DNA of 64,000 bases from assembly GCA_036852015.1 (NCBI GenBank), contig JAANDG010000320.1:1-64000 (forward strand), in the 5' to 3' direction. This DNA comes from Pelodera strongyloides. Lineage: Eukaryota > Nematoda > Chromadorea > Rhabditida > Rhabditidae. The position numbers were made by a program, and so were the translations under genes. The notes under the pieces are model-generated. The model was given only the letters and a program-made list of their open reading frames with translations, was not told where the DNA came from and did no database searches. This document shows positions 1-11,238 of this stretch, piece after piece; positions within the stretch are counted from its first letter, which is position 1, and every line of letters begins with the position of its first letter.

Positions 1-650
1 GAGTATGCTACCGTAGTGATCTATGATATTTAAAACATTTTTCGACCAGGCTTCGACTCCCGTTTCAGTGGACAAAATTTTAGGAATGTCGATTACATGG
101 GTTCTATCGTAAGCGTAGCCGGTTACCAAATATTTCCACATAAAAAACTTTTCATGACCAGTTGCCAACCACGTAGTGACCAGTTGTTACCGGTTTCGGA
201 GATAAATTTGCCACCACGTGGTTGCGGAATGGTCACCAAATGGTTTGGACGAAAAAAACCGTGTACTGTACGATCTGCATCTAATGACGCTGCAATAACG
301 TGCGTTGATGGAAAAAGAATTATTTTTTGGGCGGAGCTTCAGTGCACGCGAAAAAAAAAGGAATCGAATCGCGAAGTGAAAATTGCTTTTATACTTCTTC
401 CTGTTGATTGTTCTCTTACCTTTTCCATTCTCTTTGCATTTGCTTTAGCGAGCCTCTCCTTAGTGACGAATGGTAAGCCTCGAAGGTTCTCCTGAAACAT
501 AATTTTAATCAGATTTCTCTTTCGACTTCGTATTTTGATATTAGAGTGAATGTGCTTGGGATGTCAATGGCGCCTTTTGTTCTAGTATATTTTCGTTTAA
601 GCGAATTGGCTCGTTCATCATGATTACTTACCGCTTAATTTTTCTTCAGA

Positions 651-3600
651 ATGGCCGGTGACTCACCGAATGCATCGGTGCGAAACCGTGCTGCGGCTGG
701 GCAAGAGGCTCCAAATACGAATGCTGAGGGCAAAGTTCTCAAGAACCGACCCAAAGGTAACCATTTTCATTCCTTAATTACCGATGTTGTGGTGGAACAA
801 ATTGTAATATGACGATTTGGGCTCTATTTTACAATAGGCGGCCTTAGCGTTTTTTAGGCGGCCCTTACTAATAGGCGGCCTTATTTGAACTTTTAGGCGG
901 CCTTATTAATAGGCGGTCTTAAACAGGCGGCCTTAACGATTAGGCGGCCTTAGTATAATAGACGGCCTTAACGATTAGGCGGCCTTATTTTTTTTCTGTT
1001 TTATCATTTTTTTGTGCCTTTTTTTGGGTTTCCCCCTGTTTCACTCAAATATAACAAATGGAGGAACTTAAACAGAGGAGGACAGTGGATTCTCGGTATC
1101 ATTGAGCGCGGCACTAATAAAGTAGCTATGTCCGAAGTCCGAATTTGCTAGGGCTAGGAAAGACGCGGCCACTTTGCTCCCATTAATACATCAGAACGTG
1201 AAGCCCTTCATTGTGTGAGTCTGTGAGTGAAGGACGAACCGCTTATGGAGGTTTGATTAATCTTGTTAACCAACACCAGCATAGGTGGGTCGACCATAAG
1301 ATCAATTTTGTTGATCCCACTGACCCGGTAGTCCACACACAACCAACTGAAGCCACTTGGTGTGCGCTGAAAGGTGCTCTAAGACATAAGAGGCAGTACC
1401 AATGAGCTAATGCCAACTTACATGCATCAATACATGTTTCGGCGTTCTCATGGCGGCCCTAGTAAGCTGATGAACAAATTGCTCTCCGAAATTAGTAACT
1501 CATACCCTGTTTAGCTCCCCCTCTCGTTAATCGGTGTTCTTTATTACATCACATGCTTAGCTATTTCTTTTCAATGTGAAATAAATGTTGAGTATGATAT
1601 TGATCTCATTGGGAATCATGCAGCTACACTGTGATTAAAAACCAGCAGTGTACGCAAAGTATAATAAAATAGAAAAAGCAAGAAAAATCAACGAAAATTA
1701 ACATTTTTGTCTAAGGCCGCCTGTTTAAAAATAAGGCCGCCTATTCGTGAAGGCCGCCTGTCTAAGGCCGCCCATTCGCTAAGGCCGCCTATAAGTTCAA
1801 ATAAGACCGCCTAAACACCTAAGGCCGCCTATTGTAAAATAGAGCCACGATTTGTATAATGGCTCAGCCAGAAATCCAGACAAAAATGTAGTTTTTATAT
1901 GTAATAGGATCATGTTAGTTTATACAATGTTTACTCTATTTTGTCAGCAGTATGAATAAAAATGAAAAGCCGATTCTTGTTTGGTTTGTTGCCCGCGGTT
2001 GCGGTGCCACGGGCGACACACCTTGTCCATCCTTGGTTACTATGAAACACGCCATATGGCTTCTTCTAAGTCTTTTCTGGAATATACAGCCTTTTACGCG
2101 CAAAAAAAAAAACGAACTGCCTTTTTTGAAAACATCCTTCGTATTAAAAATTACTATTCCTATCTAATCCCAATCTCTCTATTACAATGGACTGCCTGGA
2201 GCGATGCTTCACTAAACGTAGTGTCGCTGAGAAACGCCCAAAGTGTAAGTAGTAGTATTCTGTCTTCCTACGTGCCTACAAGCCATAATCATAATACGCC
2301 ATAAAACACTAGTTTGATAGCAAAGCTGTGTTTTTTTGTTCTGTGCTTTAAGTCAAAGAAAGATGCATGTATTAGCGGTTTCCTGATTGTATATTTTGGT
2401 TTTAGATGATTTTCTATTTTGTAACTTTTCCATTTTTCAGCATCGAGACTCCGCCAACAACAACTTGCTGCCTGGCAGCCAATTCTGACTGCAACCACAG
2501 TGATTCCCACAGTGTTTTGCGTTGGAATCGTGTTCATTCCCATTGGAATTGCACTTTACCTGGCCAGTCATGGAGGTAAGGGGGAATTGTGATACATAGC
2601 TTTTTTTACTTTCGTTGAGAGCATTGTCTTGATTCCGCTATATCATTCGATTGTGTGCGAGGTCTTTTTTGACTTCCATGTAATCCGGTCCACTGGTGTC
2701 GTCCAGTCGTCTTGCATCTTTAAAACTTTATTGCGATATGTTTGCTATGCTATATGGATTCCGACCATTCCGGGTCATGTTCTGCATCGCATTATGCAAA
2801 TTATGCTTGACAACAGCTCGCAGAACAGTTTGTCGCAGTCGAAAATTATTCTCATCTAATTTTAGTTGAAGAAGTCCGTGTGGATTACACAGATACGTGT
2901 CCACAAATGTCGCAAATGGATTGCCGGATTGATTTCACTGTGCCCAATGATATGGAGGTATTGTTTTCTATCTCACAATCTCACAATCAGCATATTGGTT
3001 ATTTTATAAATGAGAACACGTCCACGTCCCTCCTCACTTCCCCTCACTCTATTTACCCTCAAGCTGCACCCACGATTCCTGCAACATGTTGATAGCTTTT
3101 TATTTTTAGATACTTCAGAATAAAGAATGAATGACATTTTGATTAGTACGTCTTTGATAGGTGATAGTTCCTATCTATCTCAGAAATGCTATCAACTTCC
3201 GGTGTGCATCATGTTTCGTGGCATCAGTTTAACAACGGTCGTTCCCAAATCGGAGTTATCTCTTTTTGGTTCTTTTCGCAAAAATTGGTTTAGGGTCCCG
3301 TGTACTTCTACTATTATTTGGAAAATTTCTTCCAAAATCATCGGCGTTATGTGAAGAGTCGTAATGATCAGCAGTACCTGGGAAAGTTGGAGGTTTGTTT
3401 GAATCGAATAGGATATAGCACTTCCTTGGGTTTGTTTATGTTATTGATTATCTTGTTTTGATATTAACTTTACTCGTGTCAAATGTATTATCTAAGAAAA
3501 TGTATGTAAGTATACTATGCTTGCGGATCATTGAGCCTTTTTCCTCCTATGGTATTATGATCGCAGTTATATTGAATACTGTATTCTGAGAAGAATAATT

Positions 3601-6599
3601 CGCAGTGCTGACTCCGGGGCACCATTGCATGAGTAGATTGAATCCAGCCTTCGTTAGCCTTCTTTATAACTTTCTTTGTGAACCATGGTGGTAATATGAT
3701 TTATGATTACTGATTACGAACTTAACGAACTATGAATAGAAGAGAAGTGCTCAATGAAACAATGTATGTATCGTACTTTAGATTACTGATTACGAACTAG
3801 GAATATAAATTCTCAATGAAACAATGTATGTATCGTACTTCAGAACGTGGCCGAATGCGAACCATTCAATAAGGACAGTAATGGACGTGTTATTGTACCG
3901 TGTGGAGCTATTGCTAATTCGATGTTTAACGGTACGCGATATAAATTCTCAATGAACCATTCAATAAGGACAGTAATGGACCAAAAACCGCGAAAACTCG
4001 CGGTTTTTGGCATACTTGCAAACCCCATATATCTATAGTGTGATGTTTCACTCAAATCTCAAATGTTCTTGGAAGTGTGCTTGTGGATGTTTTCTTTCTG
4101 TGCGTCTCTCTTGCTTCCAGTGTAGACTTCGACCTATTGTAGTTTGTAGTTTCGTTTGTGATACACCTTTACCTTTCAGATACGTTCCGTATCTTGGCTC
4201 CGGACCAAATAACTAACATCCCGTTGACCACCGAGGGTGTTTTGTGGGATGTGGACAAGAATAGAAAGTTCAAGAATCCCGATGGATGGACGAATGGGGC
4301 TGGGTGCACGGGAGCATTTGCGGTAATTTATTGTATAATCATAGAAACTCACAAAAAAAAGGAATTAAAGCGAAATGTCGGCTGGTTTTTGAAGCGCATC
4401 GTGGACGTTTGAATTCGTATGTATCCATGCAACCTTGCTCAAATTTAGCTCGATTTTTATTCTCATTTATATTCATTTGCACAAGCTGCATAAGAATGCT
4501 GGTGTACTCGATGTGTTTCAAAAACCGGTCGATATTTTGCTTTAAATCAACGTTAACGTTGTAAATAGAAGTCAGTCAAGCGAAAGCCAACCTTTATGTG
4601 TATTCAGAATACGTCGAAGCCTCCCAATTGGCCTAAGCCAATCTGCGAAATGGAGGGAGGGTTACAAAATGTCGATTTTATTGTATGGATGAGGACTGCA
4701 GCACTGCCCAACTTCAGGAAACTATACAGGTTTTTGTAGTTTGTACCATTTTCGATTTTGCAATGTACATGATTTAATTGATGTCATTCATCCCGCACTG
4801 TTTTTTCTTAATCTCCTTTATTTATGTTATACTAACCGTGAAGGTGCCCTTCTGTTATTTTTCTATCCAAATTATTTCGAGCTCTGTCTGTTAGAGACTG
4901 AAAAATTCGTGAATTTTATTGTGTACATATTGATTGAATTTTCAGAATTTTGGATCAAACGGACTCGACTTATTCAAAAGGACTTCCGGCGGGCAACTAT
5001 AAACTCGTTGTTATGAATAGTGAGTTTTGTTTTGAAACGCTTTTTTTTGTTGTGACTAGTGAAGGTGATCTCTCTTTTTATTGTTTCACTTTGTTGCGCT
5101 GGGCGATATTTGTTTAATGCTCGATGTTTCAAACAGTTGGTTTACCTAATGGTTGGTTTGGAGTTAAGTGTACTTGGTGTAGTGTACATAATTTGACGAT
5201 AACACAATATGTTTGAGTTTCTTGTAGAAGGTGTTATAATCTTATTATATAAAGGAGAAGAGTTTACTTTTTTGTTTGTGTGAACATAACGAAACCTGTT
5301 CATAAAGAAAATTTTCTATTGGCATAGAGCATACAAAATCTTTGCCGCTGGCGAGATTCGAACCCACAGCAGCGCGCAACCTCTCGATTCATAGTCCAAC
5401 GCTCTACCTGTTGAACTATGCTAGCTTATCACAAGCATAATCCTCTGCCCAACATACAACACCTTCACTGGCAAATTTGCATGGTAGCATTCGTCGAGTG
5501 GAGATCCAAACTGATATTATACGTTTCCACAATCAGAGACGTGTGAATGTGTGGGAGGAGAAAGATCCGAGAGTTAACTTTTTACATTGCAGCAGTTCTT
5601 TTTTAAATAAGGAAACAATCGGCCGAAGGCCGATTCCTCCAGTCGGAGAAGAGCCCGTAGGGCTCTTCGAACGGCTGGTAATATTCATATTCCAGCATAA
5701 TGATTTAATGTGAATAGAGCGTACTCAGTGTACGTTGTTGCCGGCTTATTTTGGTGGTTACATTGCAGGTAGTTTAGTTACTGATATAGATACTGGTGTT
5801 GCGCGCTCTCAAGTCTGACGAACTTTAAGAAGCCTTTAAGAAAATTGATTATTGGATTGTTCCTTATTGTACAGTAGTTCTCTTCTATTTCCAGATTTTC
5901 CGGTGCACCAATTCAACGGTCGAAAACATTTTGTCATCTCGACGACTTCGTGGGCTGGAGGGAAGAATCCCTTCCTGGGAATCGCCTTCTTGGTTCGTTA
6001 TAATTATTCTAATTTTTTATGCATTATTTTAGTAGCTGATGTATCAATATTTGGGGTCTGCAAATACTAGGCTTAAAATTGTTTTCTGACATGAGGACAT
6101 TCGTCAAGTTACAGTATAAAACATATAACTTGCCATCAAGTCTATCGCACATGATGGTAACGTTATCATCAAAGAACACAATATCTGTGAATCTGTGTGA
6201 TGTGGATCACACTCATACTGTATGTTGGGGAACTTATAGTGTTTTCCTGTTCGTCACGTCTTTTACAGTGTCGAGAAAGCAGTTCCTTTTGTTTAGGTCG
6301 TGGGATCCCTGGCAATACTTCTAGCCATCATATTCGTCATAATTCACATCAAATTTGGACACTCGTGAGTTTTTTTATTATCTTTTGTGAGTTGAGAGAG
6401 AAGGGAAAATTTTGCTTTTTACTGTATTTAGACGTTTAGACGTTCCAGTGAGTGAGCATTATTGTTAGGCCGGTTAGCCCTGAAGAGAGTTTGTGGGTCG
6501 ATTATTTCCTAAGGGAAGTGAATTAGTAAATTGTATTTATTTGTAGGAAATTAAATTGCTTTCAGAGTCGATGAGCTGAGCAATATCAACCGGCAGTGA
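651..6599 (+). CDS. CDC50/TMEM30 family P4-ATPase (lipid flippase) beta subunit, complete
   Basis: CDC50 proteins chaperone P4-ATPases out of the ER and form the phospholipid flippase complex. Eleven exons join in frame to 352 aa: 651-756, 2441-2575, 2866-2957, 3294-3392, 3844-3931, 4180-4322, 4608-4729, 4946-5019, 5895-5992, 6297-6364, 6566-6599. Family signatures seen: cytosolic [15 protein letters not shown] leading into TM1 ([19 protein letters not shown]), a large ectodomain with [25 protein letters not shown] and [11 protein letters not shown], a possible N-glycosylation site NTS, then [20 protein letters not shown] and a second TM near the C-terminus. Length fits the family (about 320-400 aa). 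The start is taken because a TTTTCTTCAG acceptor ends one base before the ATG, suggesting trans-splicing. Introns carry a transposon, a TTAA element and a tRNA-like repeat. Identity is secure; exon ends rest on phase and GT/AG. Confidence 0.95.
820..1846. mobile_element. Degenerate Merlin-like DNA transposon with arrayed inverted termini
   Basis: The element lies in intron 1 of the CDC50 gene. Perfect 8-bp direct repeats ACGATTTG flank it at 812-819 and 1847-1854. Its ends are perfect inverted repeats of 27 bp beginning GGCTCTATTTTACAATAGG, which run on into arrays of a 12-bp unit, TAGGCGGCCTTA, about eight copies on the left (832-990) and its complement on the right (1713-1833). The interior of the + strand resembles the DDE transposase of Merlin/IS1016-type elements in more than one frame: [14 protein letters not shown] near 1080-1120, [14 protein letters not shown] near 1165-1205 and [13 protein letters not shown] near 1281-1320, followed by [10 protein letters not shown]. 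Frame changes and stops show that the transposase is dead. An 8-bp duplication suits Merlin. Confidence 0.85.
1080..1405 (+). pseudogene. Merlin/ISXO2-like transposase remnant
   Basis: This is the broken coding remnant inside the element at 820-1846. The readable blocks run in family order: a [11 protein letters not shown] block, a strand ending [11 protein letters not shown], then, from 1211, an open frame of 64 codons with [16 protein letters not shown] and [14 protein letters not shown]. In Merlin and IS1595/IS1016 transposases the corresponding parts hold the second acidic residue, the conserved NFVDP-like segment and the final Glu of the DDE triad. A stop lies near 1154 and frames change at about 1155 and 1210. 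The first catalytic Asp is not visible, so about the N-terminal half is missing. Confidence 0.75.
3716..3980. repeat. Local duplications around exon 5 of the CDC50 gene
   Basis: GATTACTGATTACGAACT and CTCAATGAAACAATGTATG (running on to the CGTACTT before the acceptor) each occur twice, at 3703-3780 and 3782-3841. In addition, a stretch of exon 5 coding sequence starting ATTCAATAAGGACAGTAATGG (about 3865-3886) reappears in the following intron at about 3958-3979, next to a second copy of ATATAAATTCTCAATGAA. It looks like patchwork template-switch duplication; the exon itself remains intact. Confidence 0.7.
4365..4545. mobile_element. TTAA-ended inverted-repeat element, AAGCGAAAT family, in CDC50 intron 6
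   Basis: A 181-bp element begins TTAAAGCGAAATGTCGGCTG and ends with the complementary ACCGGTCGATATTTTGCTTTAA. Close relatives lie at 33882-34064, 36728-36910, 55717-55893 and 57066-57246; all share a TTTTTGAARCGCATCG inner motif. No coding capacity; a non-autonomous element (MITE). Confidence 0.8.
5341..5425 (-). repeat. tRNA-like sequence (tRNA pseudogene or SINE head)
   Basis: Read on the minus strand, TAGTTCAACAGG fits the pol III A box and GGTTCGAATCT fits the B box at 10 of 11 positions. The D arm and a 5-bp T stem (GTGGG/CTCGC) can be drawn. The acceptor stem pairs only at its first positions and the anticodon stem has a mismatch, so this is unlikely to be a working tRNA. It lies in intron 8 of the CDC50 gene. 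Flanking sequence near 5247-5300 recurs near 50625-50680, which favours a dispersed repeat. Confidence 0.55.
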
Positions 6600-8089
6600 G
6601 AGGTTCATTGGTTTGTGAACGTTTTTATAATATAACCGTGACAGTTGTCTTATTTTTGTATTTTGTTGTTAGTAAGTATGTAAGTAAGCTTACACCCCCT
6701 CCCCTATTTATGTCTAAAAACTGTTTTTTTTTTTTGAGGATTTACTGGTGCACAATGCACATATGCGTTTTTACGTAAGTATTGCTGACGTAAATATTCA
6801 AATAGCTGGCCCAAAAGGAGCTCACTGTTTTTCTTGGCCTGGGGTAGGGGGGAGGGGGTTTTCAATTTTCATTTCATTGTTTGTGTGTACGTTTTGGTTC
6901 TGTCTGTTGTGCCCTTCTGTGTAATTGTAATTATTTACAAAGACAAAGCATACATATCTAACTAGTAGACCTGATTTTCTTGTACTAAATCTCCCTTTCT
7001 GCCATTCTTACTGAGCTGAAAGAGCATTGATGTTGGTTGTGATAGAATATGTATATGGGATGCCAAATTAGTTAGCTTTGATTTTTTTTATTAGGTAGTA
7101 ACATTTTTTATGATACGCTTCTTTTTTGCTTGGTTTGCCGTTTTGTGTAAATCTCTGAAAATCCTAAAGTTAGGTTTTTGTTTGAAAGCATTAGCGTAGA
7201 GTGGGTGGGTATTAGGTATGCAAAGTATGCCTCTATTACCTGGTCCTGCAACCTAACACTGATTTGTTCTCTATCCCTTGAATACGCCTTAGAATGGTTT
7301 ATCTGAAAGATTTTCTCTTTTTTTATCTAATCTGGCACATAATTGTTTGTTTTTGCTGGCTGTGTTTTTTCTATGAAACGTTGAAAGTAGTTGTGATGAA
7401 ACGTAAAGTACTTTTCTGTGATAAGATTTCTATGTAACTGGCATAACTAACATGGAAAACGGGGGAAACTATTTGAGGACGAATTGTGAGAAAATGGTCG
7501 CGAAGTGGTCTCTAAATGGTCAGTGACTCTCCTATTCGTTCGCTTTAAACCATTCGGCGACCATTTTTCAGTAGGGTTCTGTTCGTTTTCCTGTGGCAAT
7601 AATAATTATTTCCTTTTAGTTGACAACCTTTTCTACTCGCATAATTTCAATTGTAGCCATGTTTTTTCCTTCTTTATTCAATTTTAACGAATTGTAAAAA
7701 AATGTAAATATTTTTTAGAAAAGTTTTTGACTTGCTTGTTTGTTGCATGCTTCTTTCTGGAAACTACATTATGTGTAAGTATTTTAGTGGTCGAACAAAA
7801 TGTTACTCATAAATGTGTGGTTTGCAGAGTGAGACAGAGAAATAGGAGAAAGAATGGTTCATTTTATTCTGTTTACTTTGCTGTGAGCAAAGTGTATAAC
7901 ATGGGAAGTATGATTCACAAATAGAAACTAGCAATTCTAAGAGGGGTAAAGTTTTAAATATAAAACGAATGTCGATAAATATACAATGGTACATAATGTA
8001 AATGCAATGTAAGAGCGTATGACATACCAAGAACACCGGCGTAATTGATAGAACGCTATTAACTGTTTATATTTGGATTCTTTATGCAT
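6600..8089. other. Non-coding interval, 3' side of the CDC50 gene
   Basis: No open frame with family features is visible. It holds T-rich and G-rich tracts (GGGGTAGGGGGGAGGGGG near 6842) and, at 7490-7570, a copy of the GGTCACCAAATGG-type dispersed repeat. The CDC50 3' UTR should lie in the first few hundred bases. Confidence 0.5.
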
Positions 8090-8485
8090 TTAAAGGGACA
8101 GGCCCATCAAAGTAAACCTATATTTACGATACGTTCATAATGATTATAAAGCAATTTTATTACAATATATACAAACCAAATTTCACCTTCATTCACCCTG
8201 GGAAACTTTTTTCCGATGCGCTCAACGCATATGTATACCGTAAAACGGAAATTTCCAAGCTGCCTATGCAAATTTATCGTAAAATTAGACTGCGATCAAA
8301 ATTTGCATACACAGCTTTGAAATCTGCAGCCTTTCGGTATACATTTACGTTGAGCGCATCGGAAAAAAGTGTCCCGGGGTGGATGAAGGTGAAATTTGGG
8401 TTGTATATATTGTAATAAAAATGCTTTGCAAACAGTATGAACATCTCGTAAACATAGGTTTAATTTGATGGGCCTGTCCCTTTAA
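8090..8485. mobile_element. TTAA-ended MITE, family A, copy 1
   Basis: A 396-bp element with termini TTAAAGGGACAGGCCCATCA and the inverse TGGGCCTGTCCCTTTAA. The arms are complementary for most of their length (ACGATACGTTCATAATGA on the left against its approximate complement on the right; TTTCACCTTCATTCACCC likewise). Copies 2 and 3 are at 32265-32661 and 57243-57640. It lies between the CDC50 and Rab genes, just beyond the Rab 3' end. Confidence 0.9.
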
Positions 8486-8573
8486 GAATATAACGATGCG
8501 GTAGGTATTTGTATACCAAAGGTTGAATGGACAGTATTTGTTTCGGATATGTAATAAAGTTTGATATACCAGT

Positions 8574-8707
8574 GGCCGTATGCACGAAAAGCGGGAACCT
8601 CCCAGGGTGGGAGAATTTGTCTCTGTGTGTCCTGATTTGTGTGATCCCTCTCTTTCTCTCACCACTGGGAGGCTGGGAGCATATTCCCGGTGTTCGTGCA
8701 TACGGCC
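8574..8707. mobile_element. Short inverted-repeat element, GGCCGTAT type
   Basis: A 134-bp hairpin with termini GGCCGTATGCACGAA and TTCGTGCATACGGCC and partly complementary interior (CCTCCCAGGGTGGGAG against CACTGGGAGGCTGGGAG). It lies directly downstream of the Rab stop codon, probably in the 3' UTR. A related element with GAGGCCGTATTCA ends is at 39461-39592. Confidence 0.75.
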
Positions 8708-8734
8708 ACAGAATTAATTGGTACTTGAGTTCAT

Positions 8735-11238
8735 CTACAAACAACACCAACTTCTCTTCTTTTCATTGACCATCATTTCTAGTTTGAGCGCTTCTTCTAG
8801 GTGGTCCTCCTCTCGCTGTTGTAGTCGACTGAAATTGGGATTTTAGTGGGGAGGGTTACTGTAAACGTGAGATCTGGGGGTACTGTAGGGGTTCTCGAGA
8901 AAACTACGTTTTTCAACGCGCGCTTTTGCGAATTGGCCGCGCTAAACGGTGCAGGGCAAAGCATCCAACTTCGCGCGAAAGGTTTAACATTCCAGCCGGC
9001 GCATCTACCACATGCATTTCAAAAACCGGCTGTTATACCGCTTTCCAACAAACAGGGAAAGTGACTAGACATAGCTTACCTTGCCATGGATATCATGCAC
9101 TCTTGTATTCCGTACCCAGTGAAGGCACTCGTTTCAAAGAAGAGAATTCCGAATTCTTCAGCCAGACGACGTCCAGCACGGTAGGTGAGCGAACGGGTTT
9201 CTTCAGAAGCGAACAGATCCACCTGATGTCAAGGAAAATAAGTACTAGTTATAAAACGATACTCTGAGGCTCTGATGGTGCGCGGGGAAAATAATGAGGT
9301 GTTATACCTCGCCCAGTATTTGCCAGACCCTCGCCAGATTCTTGCGAGTGCACTATTTGTAAACACCTTTTTCGCGGAAAACTAGCGAAGTCGCCGCGCA
9401 ATTATGAAGTTACGTTAGGCTGTGCGGTGGGCGAAAAGGGGAAAATGATAGGTAATTTTGGCATAGGGCGGCAACCAAAGGCTACCGTATGAATCAAATC
9501 ATCAATTTTGTATCAAATATTAGCTGATTGATAGAATTATCTATGAAAAACAAGTAGGTACCTTATTTCCGACTAAACACATCACCACGTTGTCATCAAC
9601 TCCAGCACGCACAGAATCGATCCAATTCCTAGAAAATAAATTGTTTATCATATTAATAAATGTATTCATTTCATAATACTTAAAAGTCTTACAGTAAGTA
9701 TACCGTACCTAACATGAAGAAATGACTGTTCCGATGTGACGTCATACATAAGCACCACTCCGTCTGCCTTGCGGAAATATTGTTTTGTTATCGAACGAAA
9801 TCTGTAATGTAAATAATTACGTGATCGTTGATCGTATCTAATTGAGAAATTGTATTCTCCTTCAAGTCAGTATGGGTGCGCGGCCGGCGTGCCAACTGCC
9901 AACTAGAATTGGAACTGTATACTTTTCGCCGCATACCATTGGCGCACACCCCGCGCATCATGTGGGGTCGACCGCCATCTTTCTTATTTTAGATAAAATT
10001 TTATGGACGTAGTTGTTTGTTCTATCACAACAGTGAGAACTGACCGTTCCTGTCCCGCAGTGTCCCACAGTTGAACCGCAATTAACCGATCTCTCAGTTG
10101 AATGGTTTTCACTGTGAAATCTACACCGATTGTTGCGTTGAATAGTGGTTTGAAGCGATTGTAGCAAAACCTTAATTTGGAATTTAAAATATATTTAAGA
10201 TCTTTACTTTATATGCCACGGTCCACGGGTCCCCAGACTTATTGCAAAAAGGACCACAACTTGGCAAGATCAGAAGCGTCGTAGAGGAGACATTTTCGGA
10301 AATTTCAGGAATAGGACGGAAGCTAATACTAGAAGACATTGGGATTGGCGGAGTAATGAAAACTAAATTGAAAACAAGCTTGTTTAAAGTCTAACCTGTG
10401 CAAGAAGCATGTTTTTCCCACTGCTGAATCTCCAACGAAGACCACTTTGAAGATACGATCCGGAGCTCGGAGGTCCTGGGAATGATTTTTACGCTCCGGG
10501 AAGACTTGCGGGAGCACGCGGAGTCAAAATTTGACGGAATGTTTTCGCTACGATATGGCGCTAGTCCAGCGCTTACTTTGCGAAATTTGGCGAAAAGAAG
10601 CTCACTGTGGAAAAGCTAACTGTGCGTGTTTCAGGAGGATCCTGTACAGCGATTTTCGATTTTCTTTTATGAAGAATATGACTAAACGCCCCGTTTTTAT
10701 TTGTTTTCTCTTAATAAAATAGTAAATGTAAAGATATTACCAACTCTGGAGGTATCTGCGTGGAAGAAGGGCCGACTCCGTTTTCAACTTCGCTTAATTC
10801 CTGAACATTCTTTCTTTAATAGAGAAAATATATGGTCAAATACCATTACTACACTCTTCTCTATCTCTAGCTCTGATGATTGACTGCAAGTTCGCGGCGG
10901 CTACCTGGGCTTTGGCAAGTTCGCTCCGCAAACTATGTGGCGAGGATAACAACGTCGCGCACTTGCTGCTTCAGGCGTGTTCACGCCCAATAGCCGCCGC
11001 GAACTTGCCCGATACATGCGAGTTCGCCCAATTCGTCCCGCATAGAATGATTGCGCGCCTTCTTCTCGCCTAATAGTCGCCAGATAACCGCCGCGAACTT
11101 GCCGTCAATTATCATGGTGTGTCACACACAAACAATCGCAAAAGAATAAGAATAACCTACATGGGCCAGTGATTGTGGTGGTTGAAAGTATTCGTTCTCA
11201 TCATACGGATCCGGCATAATTGGACGAAATTGTTCCTT
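8735..11238 (-). CDS. Rab-family small GTPase, RASEF/Rab45-like (5' end incomplete)
   Basis: Rab GTPases direct vesicle traffic on membranes. Exons in transcript order: 11238-11161, 10475-10396, 10170-10045, 9801-9709, 9628-9562, 9222-9080, 8828-8735, all phase-consistent. Motifs: P-loop GDSAVGKT, switch I with [41 protein letters not shown] and ETSA. The peptide ends WCCL, with two Cys near the C-terminus as in prenylated Rabs. [14 protein letters not shown] and [19 protein letters not shown] resemble the Rab domain of RASEF (C. elegans rsef-1), in which EF-hands and a coiled coil precede the GTPase. The first exon found ([18 protein letters not shown]) would belong to the linker; EF-hand exons were not found. 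The start is unknown. Confidence 0.9.
8985..9056. repeat. Partial TTAA-type element in a Rab intron
   Basis: TTTCAAAAACCGGCTGTTAT followed by ACCGCTTT matches one end of the GCGAAAT/GCGGTAT element family (compare 60717-60865). The matching left end is not clear. It lies in the intron between 8829 and 9079. Confidence 0.5.

Noticed and set aside
97..495. 132-codon open frame upstream of the CDC50 gene
   Set aside because: It runs through a GGTCACCAAATGG-type repeat and low-complexity Lys-rich sequence; no family features and no splice context.
820..990. TTAGGC units as possible nematode telomere sequence
   Set aside because: TTAGGC occurs only as part of the 12-bp TAGGCGGCCTTA unit and never as a hexamer tandem; the array ends in transposon termini.
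820..1846. CRISPR-like array from evenly repeated 12-mers
   Set aside because: Eukaryotic intron, irregular spacing, inverted copies at the other end and transposon target duplications.
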